Shown here piece by piece: positions 1 through 7,237 of a stretch of 47,597 nt of DNA (positions are counted from its first letter, which is position 1; each line of letters starts with the position of its first letter). The notes under the pieces are model-generated. The model worked only from the letters and a program-made list of their open reading frames with translations, made no database searches and was not told the origin of the DNA. The translations under genes and the position numbers were made by a program. Origin of the DNA: an uncultured Eubacteriales bacterium (GTDB lineage: Bacteria > Bacillota > Clostridia > Christensenellales > Aristaeellaceae). The stretch covers positions 52,405 to 100,001 of the forward strand of contig OMYT01000023.1 of assembly GCA_900315315.1 (NCBI GenBank). The letters are read 5' to 3'.

Positions 1-1341
1 CTGCACCAGCACATGGCGGTAGAAGCGGCCCATTTCCTTGATGGCGAAGATGCCGATGCCGCCGAAGGACTGGGTGGCCACGGGCAGCACTTCGCCTTCA
101 GCCACGTAGGCGCGCAGTTTGCCTTCGCTGTCGCACTGCAGCCGGTAGAAGGTGATCGGGCCGGCGGCGATGTCGCCCTCGAGGGTGCCGCGGGTGAAGT
201 CCGGATCGCTTCCTTCGGGCTCGAGCAGGCGGTGCTGGATCAGCTGATACTTGATCGCGCGGTCCTTGCACATCTTGCAGCTCGGGGTGTTGCCGCAGTG
301 GAAGCCCATGAACGTGTCATGCAGCTGATAGTCGAACCAGCCGTCGATTTCCTTGTCGTAGATGTATTCCGGCACGCTGTTGTTGATGTCCAGCAGGGTC
401 ACGGCGTCGCCCGTCAGGCACGCGCCGATGTACTCGCTCAGGCAGCCGTAGATGTCCACTTCGCAGGAAACGGGCATCCCGCGGGAAGCCAGCCGGCTGT
501 TCACGTAGCAGGGCTCGAATCCGAACTGGGACGGGAACGCGGGCCAGCACTTGTCCGCGAAGGCCACATACTTCCGGGCCCCCTTGTGGTTCTCTGCCCA
601 GTCGAGCAGCGTCAGTTCAAACTGAGCCATCCGCTCGAGCATGTCTTCGTAGTACTTGCCTTTGCCCATCTCCTTCTTCATGTCCTTGCAGACGTCGGGG
701 ATGCGCTTGTCGCCGGCATGCTCCTTGTAGCTGACCAGCAGGTCCAGCTCGCTGTTCTCCTCAATTTCGATGCCCAGCTCGTACAGGCCCTTGATGGGGG
801 CGTTGCAGGCGAAGAAGTCCTGCGGCCGGGGTCCGAAGGTGATAATCTTGAGGTTCTTCAGGCCGACGATCACGCGGGCGATCGGGATGAACTCGGCGAT
901 CTTGTCGGCCAGCTCGTCGGCGTTGCCCACGGGGTATTCCGGAATGTAGCCCTTCAGATGCCGCATGCCCAGGTTGTAGCTGCAGTTCAGCATGCCGCAG
1001 TATGCGTCGCCGCGGCCGTTGATCATGTCGCCGTCGCCTTCGGCGGCCGCCACGAACATCACGGGCCCGTCGAACTTCTCGGCGATCAGGGTTTCAGGGG
1101 TTTCGGGGCCGAAGTTGCCCAGGAACACGCACGCGGCGTTGCACTCGGCGGCGTTCAGCTCATCCACGGCCTTGAGCATGTCCTGCTCATTTTCCACCGT
1201 GGTCTTGATCTCGACGAAGTTCAGCTTCTTCTGCTTGCACTTCTTGGCGATCGCGGCGCGGCGCTTCTCGCTCAGCGCGATGGGGAAACAGTCGCGGCTC
1301 ACAGCCACGAGGCCGAGTTTGATGACAGGGATATTTTCCAT
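1..1341 (-). CDS. L-fucose/L-arabinose isomerase family protein (partial)
   Basis: The minus-strand reading frame opens at an ATG (1341) preceded by GAGGAGGTAGG and stays open for 447 codons to the window edge, so the C-terminus is missing. The protein begins MENIPVIKLGLVAVSRDCFP and contains the stretch GDGDMINGRGDAYCG, the kind of N-terminal to middle region seen in the FucI/AraA ketol-isomerase superfamily (COG2407-like). Such enzymes interconvert aldoses and ketoses in the cytoplasm using a divalent metal. The exact sugar cannot be read from the sequence. It is divergent from gap and has its own promoter. A long plus-strand frame over the same bases is a shadow. Confidence 0.75.
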   Translation of the reverse strand, partial: MENIPVIKLGLVAVSRDCFPIALSEKRRAAIAKKCKQKKLNFVEIKTTVENEQDMLKAVDELNAAECNAACVFLGNFGPETPETLIAEKFDGPVMFVAAAEGDGDMINGRGDAYCGMLNCSYNLGMRHLKGYIPEYPVGNADELADKIAEFIPIARVIVGLKNLKIITFGPRPQDFFACNAPIKGLYELGIEIEENSELDLLVSYKEHAGDKRIPDVCKDMKKEMGKGKYYEDMLERMAQFELTLLDWAENHKGARKYVAFADKCWPAFPSQFGFEPCYVNSRLASRGMPVSCEVDIYGCLSEYIGACLTGDAVTLLDINNSVPEYIYDKEIDGWFDYQLHDTFMGFHCGNTPSCKMCKDRAIKYQLIQHRLLEPEGSDPDFTRGTLEGDIAAGPITFYRLQCDSEGKLRAYVAEGEVLPVATQSFGGIGIFAIKEMGRFYRHVLVQ

Positions 1342-1404
1342 AAAGAACCTACCTCCTCAAATAATGTAGACCGCAAATGTACGGACTTTACCTCAGTACT
1401 CTAA

Positions 1405-1433
1405 AGAATACCATCCGAAACGTGGCAAGTCAA
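1405..1433 (-). promoter_or_regulatory. Sigma-A-type promoter of the isomerase gene
   Basis: On the minus strand TTGACT (1433-1428) is followed after 17 bp by TATTCT (1410-1405), about 65 bp upstream of the isomerase ATG. The neighbouring 1480-1560 is very GC-rich with several short inverted repeats. I could not assign it a clear role. Confidence 0.6.
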
Positions 1434-1571
1434 TTGATTATTTACCTGTTTCTGTTGAATTTTATCCCAGAAAACACAAAAAAGACCTGTGGCGGTCCTC
1501 CGGTCCGCCGGTGCGGTTTCCGCCGCCGCCGTCGGCAGGGCTCCGCGGGGGATGAAATTTGCCTCAACCCC

Positions 1572-1600
1572 TTGCCAAAAAAGGAATTAACGGGTACAAT
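1572..1600 (+). promoter_or_regulatory. Sigma-A-type promoter of gap
   Basis: TTGCCA (1572-1577), a 17 bp spacer and TACAAT (1595-1600) lie about 55 bp upstream of the gap start codon and close to consensus. This fits a strong housekeeping promoter. Confidence 0.6.
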
Positions 1601-1653
1601 ACCTCCGGTTAATGAATTCGCGAAAGCGATATGAAATGAGGAGGGTTTTCCAA

Positions 1654-2685
1654 ATGGCAGTTAAAGTTGCTATCAATGGCTTCGGCCGCATCGGTCGTCT
1701 TGCGTTCCGTCAGATGTTCGGCGCTCCCGGGTACGACGTGGTCGCCATCAACGATCTGACCAGCCCCGCGATGCTGGCTCATCTGCTCAAGTATGACACC
1801 GCCCAGAAGGGCTATTGCGGCGTGATCGGTGAGAATAAGCACACCGTCGAAGCGACCGAGAATTCCATCATTGTTGACGGCAAAGAGATCACCATCTACG
1901 CCATCAAGGATGCCAAAGAGTGCCCCTGGGGCCAGCTGGGTGTTGACGTTGTGCTCGAGTGCACCGGTTTCTACACCAGCAAGGAAAAGAGCATGGCTCA
2001 CATCGAAGCCGGCGCCAAGAAGGTCGTTATCTCCGCTCCCGCGGGCAACGATCTGCCCACCATCGTGTTCAACGTGAACCACAAGACCCTGAAGCCCGAA
2101 GATCAGGTCATCTCCGCTGCCAGCTGCACCACCAACTGCCTGGCCCCCATGACCAAGGCCCTGAATGATGCCTTCCCGATCCAGGCCGGCATCATGACCA
2201 CTGTTCACGCCTACACCGGCGACCAGATGATTCTGGACGGCCCGCACCGCAAGGGTGACCTGCAGCGTGCCCGTGCCGGCGCCGCCAACATCGTGCCCAA
2301 CTCCACTGGCGCTGCCAAGGCCATCGGCCTGGTTATCCCGGAACTGAACGGCAAGCTGATCGGCTCCGCCCAGCGCGTGCCCGTGCCCACCGGCTCCACC
2401 ACGATCCTCGTGGCCGTCGTCAAGGGCAAGGATGTCACCAAGGAAGCCATCAACGAAGCGATGAAGTCCCAGGCCTCCGAATCCTTCGGCTACACCACTG
2501 AAAAGCTCGTTTCCTCCGATATCATCGGCATGACCTACGGCTCCCTGTTCGATGCCAACCAGACCATGGTCAACAAGATCGACGACGACACCTATCAGGT
2601 GCAGGTCGTGTCCTGGTACGACAACGAGAACAGCTACACCAGCCAGATGGTCCGCACCATCAAGTACTTCGCCGAACTGAAGTAA
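1654..2685 (+). CDS. gap: Glyceraldehyde-3-phosphate dehydrogenase
   Basis: This glycolytic enzyme oxidises glyceraldehyde-3-phosphate with NAD and phosphate to 1,3-bisphosphoglycerate. The 343-residue protein starts [16 protein letters not shown] (Rossmann fold). It has INDL at the position that favours NAD, the catalytic [10 protein letters not shown] motif (Cys about residue 158), and the C-terminal WYDNE segment. The start at 1654 is chosen for its GAGGAGGG ribosome site; an ORF extension to 1612 lacks one. The last 98 bases form one copy of the repeat flanking the inserted element, so the 3' end is probably element-derived, although the encoded residues are unchanged. Confidence 0.97.
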   Translation: MAVKVAINGFGRIGRLAFRQMFGAPGYDVVAINDLTSPAMLAHLLKYDTAQKGYCGVIGENKHTVEATENSIIVDGKEITIYAIKDAKECPWGQLGVDVVLECTGFYTSKEKSMAHIEAGAKKVVISAPAGNDLPTIVFNVNHKTLKPEDQVISAASCTTNCLAPMTKALNDAFPIQAGIMTTVHAYTGDQMILDGPHRKGDLQRARAGAANIVPNSTGAAKAIGLVIPELNGKLIGSAQRVPVPTGSTTILVAVVKGKDVTKEAINEAMKSQASESFGYTTEKLVSSDIIGMTYGSLFDANQTMVNKIDDDTYQVQVVSWYDNENSYTSQMVRTIKYFAELK

Positions 2686-2686
2686 G
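2588..2686 (+). repeat. attL-side direct repeat (gap 3' end copy)
   Basis: 99 bp beginning ACACCTATCAGG and ending just after the gap stop codon. It matches 25311-25409 with two substitutions, AAC/AAT (Asn) and CTG/CTC (Leu), both silent. The exact crossover within the identical tracts cannot be placed. Confidence 0.93.
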
Positions 2687-2718
2687 CCTTATAAATCAAG
2701 GCTTTGAGCCTCCTAAAC

Positions 2719-2797
2719 GTAGGCAGGCAAAGTACGAAAAATGTTGCTGAACACGCGTAGGCATAGTAGGAAAACTACCCTCTAAGTTCGGTAGGCA
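2719..2797 (+). repeat. Three GTAGGCA direct repeats, candidate integrase arm sites
   Basis: GTAGGCA occurs at 2719-2725, 2757-2763 and 2791-2797 between attL and the integrase gene. A related inverted copy (TAGCCTACGCG at 25248-25258) lies just inside the right repeat. Position and repetition suit arm-type recombinase binding sites; this is inference. Confidence 0.45.
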
Positions 2798-2801
2798 TTC
2801 G

Positions 2802-2844
2802 CCCCTCTTTCCTCTGGAAATCAGATTGGAAAGAGGGGTTTTTT
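2802..2844 (+). terminator. Intrinsic terminator abutting the integrase start codon
   Basis: Perfect 11 bp stem CCCCTCTTTCC / GGAAAGAGGGG with a 15-base loop, followed by six T and then directly by ATG at 2845. It should stop transcription arriving from gap. The only Shine-Dalgarno-like sequence for the integrase (AAGAGGGG) is inside the 3' arm, so it could also hide the ribosome site. Confidence 0.85.
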
Positions 2845-3750
2845 ATGGTTATGGACGAGGCAATTCGGGAGTATGGATTTGACTGTAAAGTCAGGAAACT
2901 GTCACCGAAGACGATTGACAATTATGAGAAACAGTTGAAGTATTTACAGCGCTTCCTGCTGAGTGAGTTTCAGATTCAGAATGTGGAAGATGTCAGAAAA
3001 ATACATATCAAACGCTTCCTTGCTCTGATGGATGACCGCGGGCGTAAGCCACGCTATATCAATGACCTTCTGAAAGTTTTCAAAACATTCTTTACTTATA
3101 TGGACAAGGAAGGATACATAGGCGGGACACCTACTGCGTCTATCAAAAATATGAAGATGCCGAAGGTGAAGATTCTATCCTTTAGCAACAAAGAAGTTCG
3201 CGCGCTACTGGAATACTATAACGGAAAGGATTTCCTGAGTGTTCGGAACAGAACAATGCTTGCTTTGTTCTTTGATACAGGGATGCGGTTGAGCGAAGTA
3301 ATTATGATGGAAGCCAGTCAAATTCATGAGGACTACATTCTTGTTCATGGGAAAGGCGCGAAGGAAAGGCTTGTGCCTGTCTCCCCTTACCTTGCAAAAT
3401 CGCTAATGCAGTTTCAGATAGTTCGGAATTACCACTTTGAGGGATACAAACTGCCTGAAAGATATCTTTTCGTTTCCCGCACGGGAAAGAAACTGACACC
3501 AGAGGCAATTACGAAGTTTCTGAAGAAAGCAGCCAAAGAAGTAGGCGTAAATAAACAGATTCGCGTTTCGCCGCATACATGCCGCCATACCTTTGCCCAT
3601 ATGCAGTTGAAGAATGGATTAGACCTGTATTCTCTGTCGCGGGTGATGGGACATGAGAATGTTGCGATTACTCAGCGCTATTTGGATGGACTGGAAGACA
3701 GGGAAGTAGTGGAAGCGGCGATAAAAACAGGGGTGTTGGCTCATTTGTAA
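2845..3750 (+). CDS. int: Tyrosine recombinase/integrase (XerD-like)
   Basis: 301 residues. The N-terminal SAM-like core-binding domain (residues 1-95) is followed by a catalytic domain. The expected active-site residues are visible: Arg in GMRLSEV (about 148), Lys in HGKGAKER (about 172), HTCRH (about 244-248), His in MGHEN (about 269) and the nucleophile Tyr in QRYLD (about 279). It lies just inside attL, as integrases of site-specific islands usually do, and is the likely agent of insertion into gap. Alternative starts are ATG 2845 or 2851; both sit right after the terminator. Product confidence is high; the partner excisionase is not seen. Confidence 0.93.
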   Translation: MVMDEAIREYGFDCKVRKLSPKTIDNYEKQLKYLQRFLLSEFQIQNVEDVRKIHIKRFLALMDDRGRKPRYINDLLKVFKTFFTYMDKEGYIGGTPTASIKNMKMPKVKILSFSNKEVRALLEYYNGKDFLSVRNRTMLALFFDTGMRLSEVIMMEASQIHEDYILVHGKGAKERLVPVSPYLAKSLMQFQIVRNYHFEGYKLPERYLFVSRTGKKLTPEAITKFLKKAAKEVGVNKQIRVSPHTCRHTFAHMQLKNGLDLYSLSRVMGHENVAITQRYLDGLEDREVVEAAIKTGVLAHL

Positions 3751-4188
3751 TAGTTGATGATACATCAAATCAGAGTGTTGTTCTGAATCATTTACATATT
3801 TCTATTAACAAGAGTTATTGTTATAGAACTAATGGGTAATAAAAGAGAAGTTCCGGCTAGTTTGCAGTATCTTTTGCTTAACGACAAAGAGCTTTATCGT
3901 ATTGTCTCAGGGAAATAACTTCCTTGAGACTTTTTATATCTCAGAACAAATTTTGTCAAAAACGCCACACCTAACCTTTTCACAAAATGCCATCAAAACC
4001 TTATCTGGTAAAGGATAGAGGCCATGTTATACACCTAAAAAACAGTCCGGATTTTGACCACCCATTCTTGTTACAATAAACATGTAAGGTGAGTGAAGGA
4101 AATCACCGAGAAAGGAGATGCGGAATCAAACAAAAGACCATGATAATCCAGTAAGATAAAAGGATATTCCGAAAAAGAAAAAGGCCAA
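3751..4188. other. Non-coding stretch after the integrase
   Basis: AT-rich, no convincing gene. It holds an intrinsic terminator at 3904-3935 and a small hairpin GGTGA/TCACC near 4090-4110 just before the small-protein operon. A TTGACC element near 4053 has no well-spaced -10, so the operon's promoter remains uncertain. An origin or transfer origin could lie here, but nothing diagnostic is visible. Confidence 0.5.
3904..3935 (+). terminator. Intrinsic terminator downstream of integrase
   Basis: GTCTCA/TGAGAC outer stem continued by GAA/TTC pairs and followed by TTTTT. It is plus-orientated, about 150 bp after the integrase stop. Confidence 0.7.
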
Positions 4189-4281
4189 ATGAGAATGGAA
4201 TCTGGTTATGAAGTTACAAGTTTCAGGTATCAACTTAAAGAATGGCATGCGGATAAGCCAATAACCGCAGAAAGGATCTAA
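4189..4281 (+). CDS. Possible 30-residue peptide
   Basis: ATG at 4189 opens MRMESGYEVTSFRYQ and ends at TAA 4279-4281, two bases before the next small ORF. The ribosome site is weak (AAAGAAAAAGGCC). No family recognised. Tight spacing with the following ORF is the main support, so this may be leader sequence instead. Confidence 0.3.
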   Translation: MRMESGYEVTSFRYQLKEWHADKPITAERI

Positions 4282-4283
4282 AG

Positions 4284-4418
4284 ATGGGTATTGAGATCAA
4301 GATGGCAATAGGAACACCTTCGGAGCAGGATTTGCTTATGGAACTGATCGATGTTCCCGAATGGATATCAGACGAGGATGACAAACAAGACTTCTGGGAA
4401 TTGGCATATGCCTGCTAA
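4284..4418 (+). CDS. Small acidic protein, 44 residues
   Basis: ATG 4284 follows GCAGAAAGGA, the same A/G-rich leader core used by the genes downstream. The product begins MGIEIKMAIGTPSEQ and is strongly acidic (ISDEDDKQDFWE). No known family recognised. It ends 64 bp before the first member of the tandem paralogue set and is probably co-transcribed with it. Confidence 0.5.
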   Translation: MGIEIKMAIGTPSEQDLLMELIDVPEWISDEDDKQDFWELAYAC

Positions 4419-4482
4419 AGCCAAACGAACAACTAATGTTATTAAGAGAAGGAAAACTCTTACAAACCAGAAAGGCATTATT

Positions 4483-4854
4483 ATGAAACACATTTATGAA
4501 GTCAACCACGAAACCCATGAAATCATCGTAACCAAACAGTGCCTGAGGCTTGCCGGAGTGATAGGCAGCGAAGCATATCGCGATCTTGCTCAAGCGAGGC
4601 AGGACTATCCTGATTATCCGATTGTGCAGCGTGAAATTACAAAGAATTCGCGCAAAACTGCATACGGCCGCTTGACCTACAATGAAATGGAAATCCATAT
4701 TCGAGCGAAAGAAAGTGATGATACGGATAAAGTTCTTGAAGAGTTTGAGCGGATTAAGAACCTTTCGAAGAGTTATCCTGGCTCATATCTTTATGTGAAG
4801 AAATGGTTCCTAAGCAAATATGCTGATGACTTTAAAGAAGACGAAGTTGCCTAA
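4483..4854 (+). CDS. Small island protein, tandem family copy 1
   Basis: 123 residues, unknown function. The start at 4483 is preferred because CAAACCAGAAAGGC precedes it, matching the leader of the next genes, and because homology among the three copies begins here. Domain plan shared with the next two genes: an N-terminal beta-hairpin-like segment (YEVNHETHEIIVTKQC), a variable linker, then a helical segment and a conserved C-terminal KKWFLSKYADDF. I recognise the pattern only as a hypothetical family in Clostridia; a role in element maintenance or counter-defence would be a guess. Confidence 0.8.
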   Translation: MKHIYEVNHETHEIIVTKQCLRLAGVIGSEAYRDLAQARQDYPDYPIVQREITKNSRKTAYGRLTYNEMEIHIRAKESDDTDKVLEEFERIKNLSKSYPGSYLYVKKWFLSKYADDFKEDEVA

Positions 4855-4916
4855 TATAGTGAGATTTTATGATGATAAAGGGAAGGATACCCTTTAAAAC
4901 CAGAAAGGATAAGAAA

Positions 4917-5351
4917 ATGGCTTCTGAGAATCTGGGTTACAAAATCAATTGGATGACTAACACAATCACGATGACTAAGGGATTCGCCAAGAGGGCTAGC
5001 CAGAAGGGTACACCGGAGTACGAAATCTTACTGGATGCCCGCCGGAATGGATTCTACCTTACCGAGCGGCCGAAACAGGAACGCAGGGCTTGCCCGACAC
5101 GCATTACATTTGCGCAGATGGAAAACTATATTTCTTGCCTTGATAACAAGGACAAGCGGCTTGAAGAGCTTCATGCGGTGATGAATCTTGGCAAAAGCAC
5201 CACTAATCAGTATGAGCATGTCCGCAAATGGTTCCTGCAAACGTACCCGGATTTCAACAAGATCCCGGTACGGGATGAAGAAAACTGCCTGACATCTTCA
5301 AATGTTCGAGTAGTCCCTGTAACAAATAACGTGCGCCGGATTGGTGCGTAA
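4917..5351 (+). CDS. Small island protein, tandem family copy 2
   Basis: 144 residues. Paralogue of its neighbours: YKINWMTNTITMTKGF then KRASQKGTPEYEILL, and C-terminal RKWFLQTYPDFNK. AAAACCAGAAAGGA lies before the ATG at 4917, which decides this start over an upstream ATG at 4869. About 15 extra residues follow the conserved end. Function unknown. Probably in one operon with copies 1 and 3 (62 and 49 bp gaps). Confidence 0.8.
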   Translation: MASENLGYKINWMTNTITMTKGFAKRASQKGTPEYEILLDARRNGFYLTERPKQERRACPTRITFAQMENYISCLDNKDKRLEELHAVMNLGKSTTNQYEHVRKWFLQTYPDFNKIPVRDEENCLTSSNVRVVPVTNNVRRIGA

Positions 5352-5400
5352 AAAAACTAATGTCAAGGAAAAGACATGAAAACCAGAAAGGAACAATAAA

Positions 5401-5826
5401 ATGAATAAAGGCTATGAATTTGATCTTACCACTAACGAATTTCGGATGACGGAATCTTTTGCACGAAAAGCATCTCAGGTCGGCACGCCTGAATACCAGA
5501 TGATCCTTAAGGTTAAGCGCGATCATCCACAGGTTACAGTAAAGAAGATTGTGAAGCGCAAAAGCGGCAGGGGCCTGAACTATGATATGATGCTGAACTA
5601 TATTCGACTGCAAGAAAATGCCGATGCTATGGAAAAAGAGTTCGATCGACAGAAGCGCCTCTCGCGTGTGCAGCCAATGCCTTACCGTTTCGTCTTGAAT
5701 TGGTTTGATGACAACTATCCGGATTATTATGATTGGTTGGAAGGAAATGGACCGGAAACTACTCCTGCCAATGATCAGAAGGAATCCGATCCTGATGATG
5801 TTACTGAATTACGTGAAGCAATTTGA
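5401..5826 (+). CDS. Small island protein, tandem family copy 3
   Basis: 141 residues. Third paralogue: YEFDLTTNEFRMTESFARK then SQVGTPEYQMIL, and C-terminal LNWFDDNYPDYYDW followed by an acidic tail. GAAAACCAGAAAGGA precedes the ATG. Copies 2 and 3 resemble each other most closely in the N-terminal half. Function unknown. Confidence 0.8.
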   Translation: MNKGYEFDLTTNEFRMTESFARKASQVGTPEYQMILKVKRDHPQVTVKKIVKRKSGRGLNYDMMLNYIRLQENADAMEKEFDRQKRLSRVQPMPYRFVLNWFDDNYPDYYDWLEGNGPETTPANDQKESDPDDVTELREAI

Positions 5827-5840
5827 TGGAGGAACGAAAA

Positions 5841-6212
5841 ATGGAAATTAAACTGATTGTCGGAAACCGTGATGAGAAAATGATTGATCTGGTGAAGTCC
5901 ACTGTTGAGAACTGCCAAAGTGATGAACATAGTTCCCGTATGTTCTTCATTGATAAAGGCGAAGTTTGTGAAGTGCCGCATGAAGTGGGATCGTGTAGGT
6001 ACTGCCGCCGCTGCAACAAGTTTGATTGTGCTTTAATGAAACTTTGCCGCCAGTATGGCTTTGATAAGGTTTACGATGCAGTCTTCTATGCTTATGGTGG
6101 TGATATGCAAATTCTAGAGAAGATAAGTTCCTTTGAATGGGAAACTATGACCCGAGAGCAATACAGTATCTATCTTGAATGGCTTTCAGCCGGAAAGATA
6201 ATGGCATCTTAA
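5841..6212 (+). CDS. Small Cys-containing island protein (family B, copy 1)
   Basis: 123 residues starting MEIKLIVGNRDEKMIDL. The ATG at 5841 (after GATGGAGGAACG) is chosen because the paralogue at 6443 begins the same way (MKVKLIPGPRDEEKI); an ATG at 5823 is also in frame. A CRYCRRCNKFDC cluster (residues about 53-64) could bind a metal. The segment YDAVFYAYGGDM matches FDALYYACENGD of the paralogue. Function unknown. Confidence 0.75.
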   Translation: MEIKLIVGNRDEKMIDLVKSTVENCQSDEHSSRMFFIDKGEVCEVPHEVGSCRYCRRCNKFDCALMKLCRQYGFDKVYDAVFYAYGGDMQILEKISSFEWETMTREQYSIYLEWLSAGKIMAS

Positions 6213-6257
6213 GAGGTATCAGGAGTCAAGCGTCTCCTAGATGAATCGCCCATACTT

Positions 6258-6309
6258 AAATGTTTAAAAGCGCTAAACATTTGAGTAAGAATGTAAATTC
6301 TGGTATAAT
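6258..6309 (+). promoter_or_regulatory. Promoter with inverted repeat upstream
   Basis: TTGAGT (6281-6286), 17 bp, TATAAT (6304-6309). An inverted repeat AAATGTTT (6258-6265) / AAACATTT (6275-6282) overlaps the upstream edge of the -35, so a regulator could bind there. The transcript would begin near the CAGAAAGAGAAAAG tract. Confidence 0.65.
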
Positions 6310-6314
6310 AATAT

Positions 6315-6389
6315 CAGAAAGAGAAAAGGGCAGAAAACGAACGGAATGGCCTGAAATTATCATGGTCTATATTTTTTGCCCCTTTTTTC
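6315..6389 (+). promoter_or_regulatory. Leader with terminator-like hairpin
   Basis: Starts CAGAAAGAGAAAAG, a 14-base tract found again at the same place after the promoter at 6797-6825. An imperfect long stem pairs AAAAGGGCA (6324-6332) with TGCCCCTTTT (6377-6386), with inner GGCC/GGTC pairing, and ends in a T run. Placed between promoter and the gene at 6443, it could act as an attenuator. No ligand class recognised. Confidence 0.45.
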
Positions 6390-6442
6390 AAGAAATACTA
6401 ATACAGAGATGGAAAACTCTTAAAACCAGAAAGGACAAATAT

Positions 6443-6712
6443 ATGAAAGTTAAACTGATTCCTGGCCCACGTGACGAAGAAAAGATTGCTGCCATTCTAA
6501 ATGCGCGAAAAACCTCCCTTGAGGATTGGTACGACTTTTGTGTGGAATGTGCTTGGACGCATGATGATACTTGGTTTGATGCCCTGTATTATGCTTGTGA
6601 AAATGGTGATGAAATGCTTGCTGATCAAGAAGCATATTTCCAGTATTGCCTGTTAAATGAAGAGCATGACTATTATGCTGAACGCATGACCCAATATGCT
6701 TTCACAGACTAA
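6443..6712 (+). CDS. Small acidic island protein (family B, copy 2)
   Basis: 89 residues, MKVKLIPGPRDEEKIAAIL, paralogue of the 5841 gene but lacking its Cys cluster. Start at 6443 follows TTAAAACCAGAAAGGAC. The open frame extending back to 6260 crosses the promoter and leader hairpin and is not coding. Rich in Asp, Glu and aromatic residues. Function unknown. Own promoter upstream and terminator downstream, so it can be a single-gene unit. Confidence 0.75.
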   Translation: MKVKLIPGPRDEEKIAAILNARKTSLEDWYDFCVECAWTHDDTWFDALYYACENGDEMLADQEAYFQYCLLNEEHDYYAERMTQYAFTD

Positions 6713-6726
6713 TTATTCGCCTCGGA

Positions 6727-6759
6727 TGCCTTCTCTTCCAAACGAGAGAGGGCATTTTT
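6727..6759 (+). terminator. Intrinsic terminator
   Basis: TGCCTTCTCT / AGAGAGGGCA stem with one G-T pair, then TTTTT; 14 bp after the preceding stop codon. Confidence 0.8.
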
Positions 6760-6796
6760 ATTTGCACGAAAATCTAGTGTTTGAAAAACCTATTAT

Positions 6797-6825
6797 TTGA
6801 CTGGGTGTATAAATTATGGTATACT
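6797..6825 (+). promoter_or_regulatory. Sigma-A-type promoter of the 6966-8530 unit
   Basis: TTGACT, 17 bp, TATACT. The downstream leader again has CAGAAAGAGAAAAG, plus an AACCG/CGGTT hairpin and a potential 24-codon ORF (ATG 6847). About 140 bases separate it from the first recognised gene. Confidence 0.65.
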
Positions 6826-6965
6826 TTTTACAGAAAGAGAAAAGAAATGGAACCGATTCGGATGCGTAAGCGGATGGCGCAGCCGGTTTGTATTTCATAT
6901 TGCTCTTGCAAAAAACTATAATTCAAAGGAGCCCACGCCGAAATAAAGTGTGGGGCATGATAAGT

Positions 6966-7235
6966 ATGGCTAAAAAGTTTATGTTGATTAGTGTTCAGGA
7001 CAGAGAGTTTGACTCACCCAAGTTTTTCAAAACCCATGCGGAAGCGTATCAAGCAATGAAAAGAGATTTAGCGAATTGCCTAGAAACAGATGTTGAGCAT
7101 TTGGAAGAGCACGAAGGGTTGGAAGATGAATTTGACTATGATGATGAACACGCTTGGATTACTGATAATGCTTGTTGTTTTAATGTGGATTGGCAAATCA
7201 TTGAGTTGTCTGAAGCAATAATGCAGGATGATTGA
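6966..7235 (+). CDS. Small highly acidic protein
   Basis: 89 residues starting MAKKFMLISVQDREF. In-frame ATGs at 6957 and 6966 are both possible; no strong ribosome site decides between them. The C-terminal two thirds are strongly acidic (ETDVEHLEEHEGLEDEF, DYDDEH). Its stop lies 2 bp before the helicase-like gene, so the two are probably translationally coupled. Function unknown. The charge would suit a DNA mimic or a partner of the helicase; both are guesses. Confidence 0.7.
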   Translation: MAKKFMLISVQDREFDSPKFFKTHAEAYQAMKRDLANCLETDVEHLEEHEGLEDEFDYDDEHAWITDNACCFNVDWQIIELSEAIMQDD

Positions 7236-7237
7236 GT

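Noticed and set aside
13-1404. Long plus-strand open frame over the isomerase gene
   Set aside because: Low-complexity antisense shadow of a GC-rich gene on the minus strand, which has a good start and recognisable protein family.
4053-4085. Promoter before the small-protein operon
   Set aside because: TTGACC is present but no -10 at acceptable spacing resembles the consensus well.
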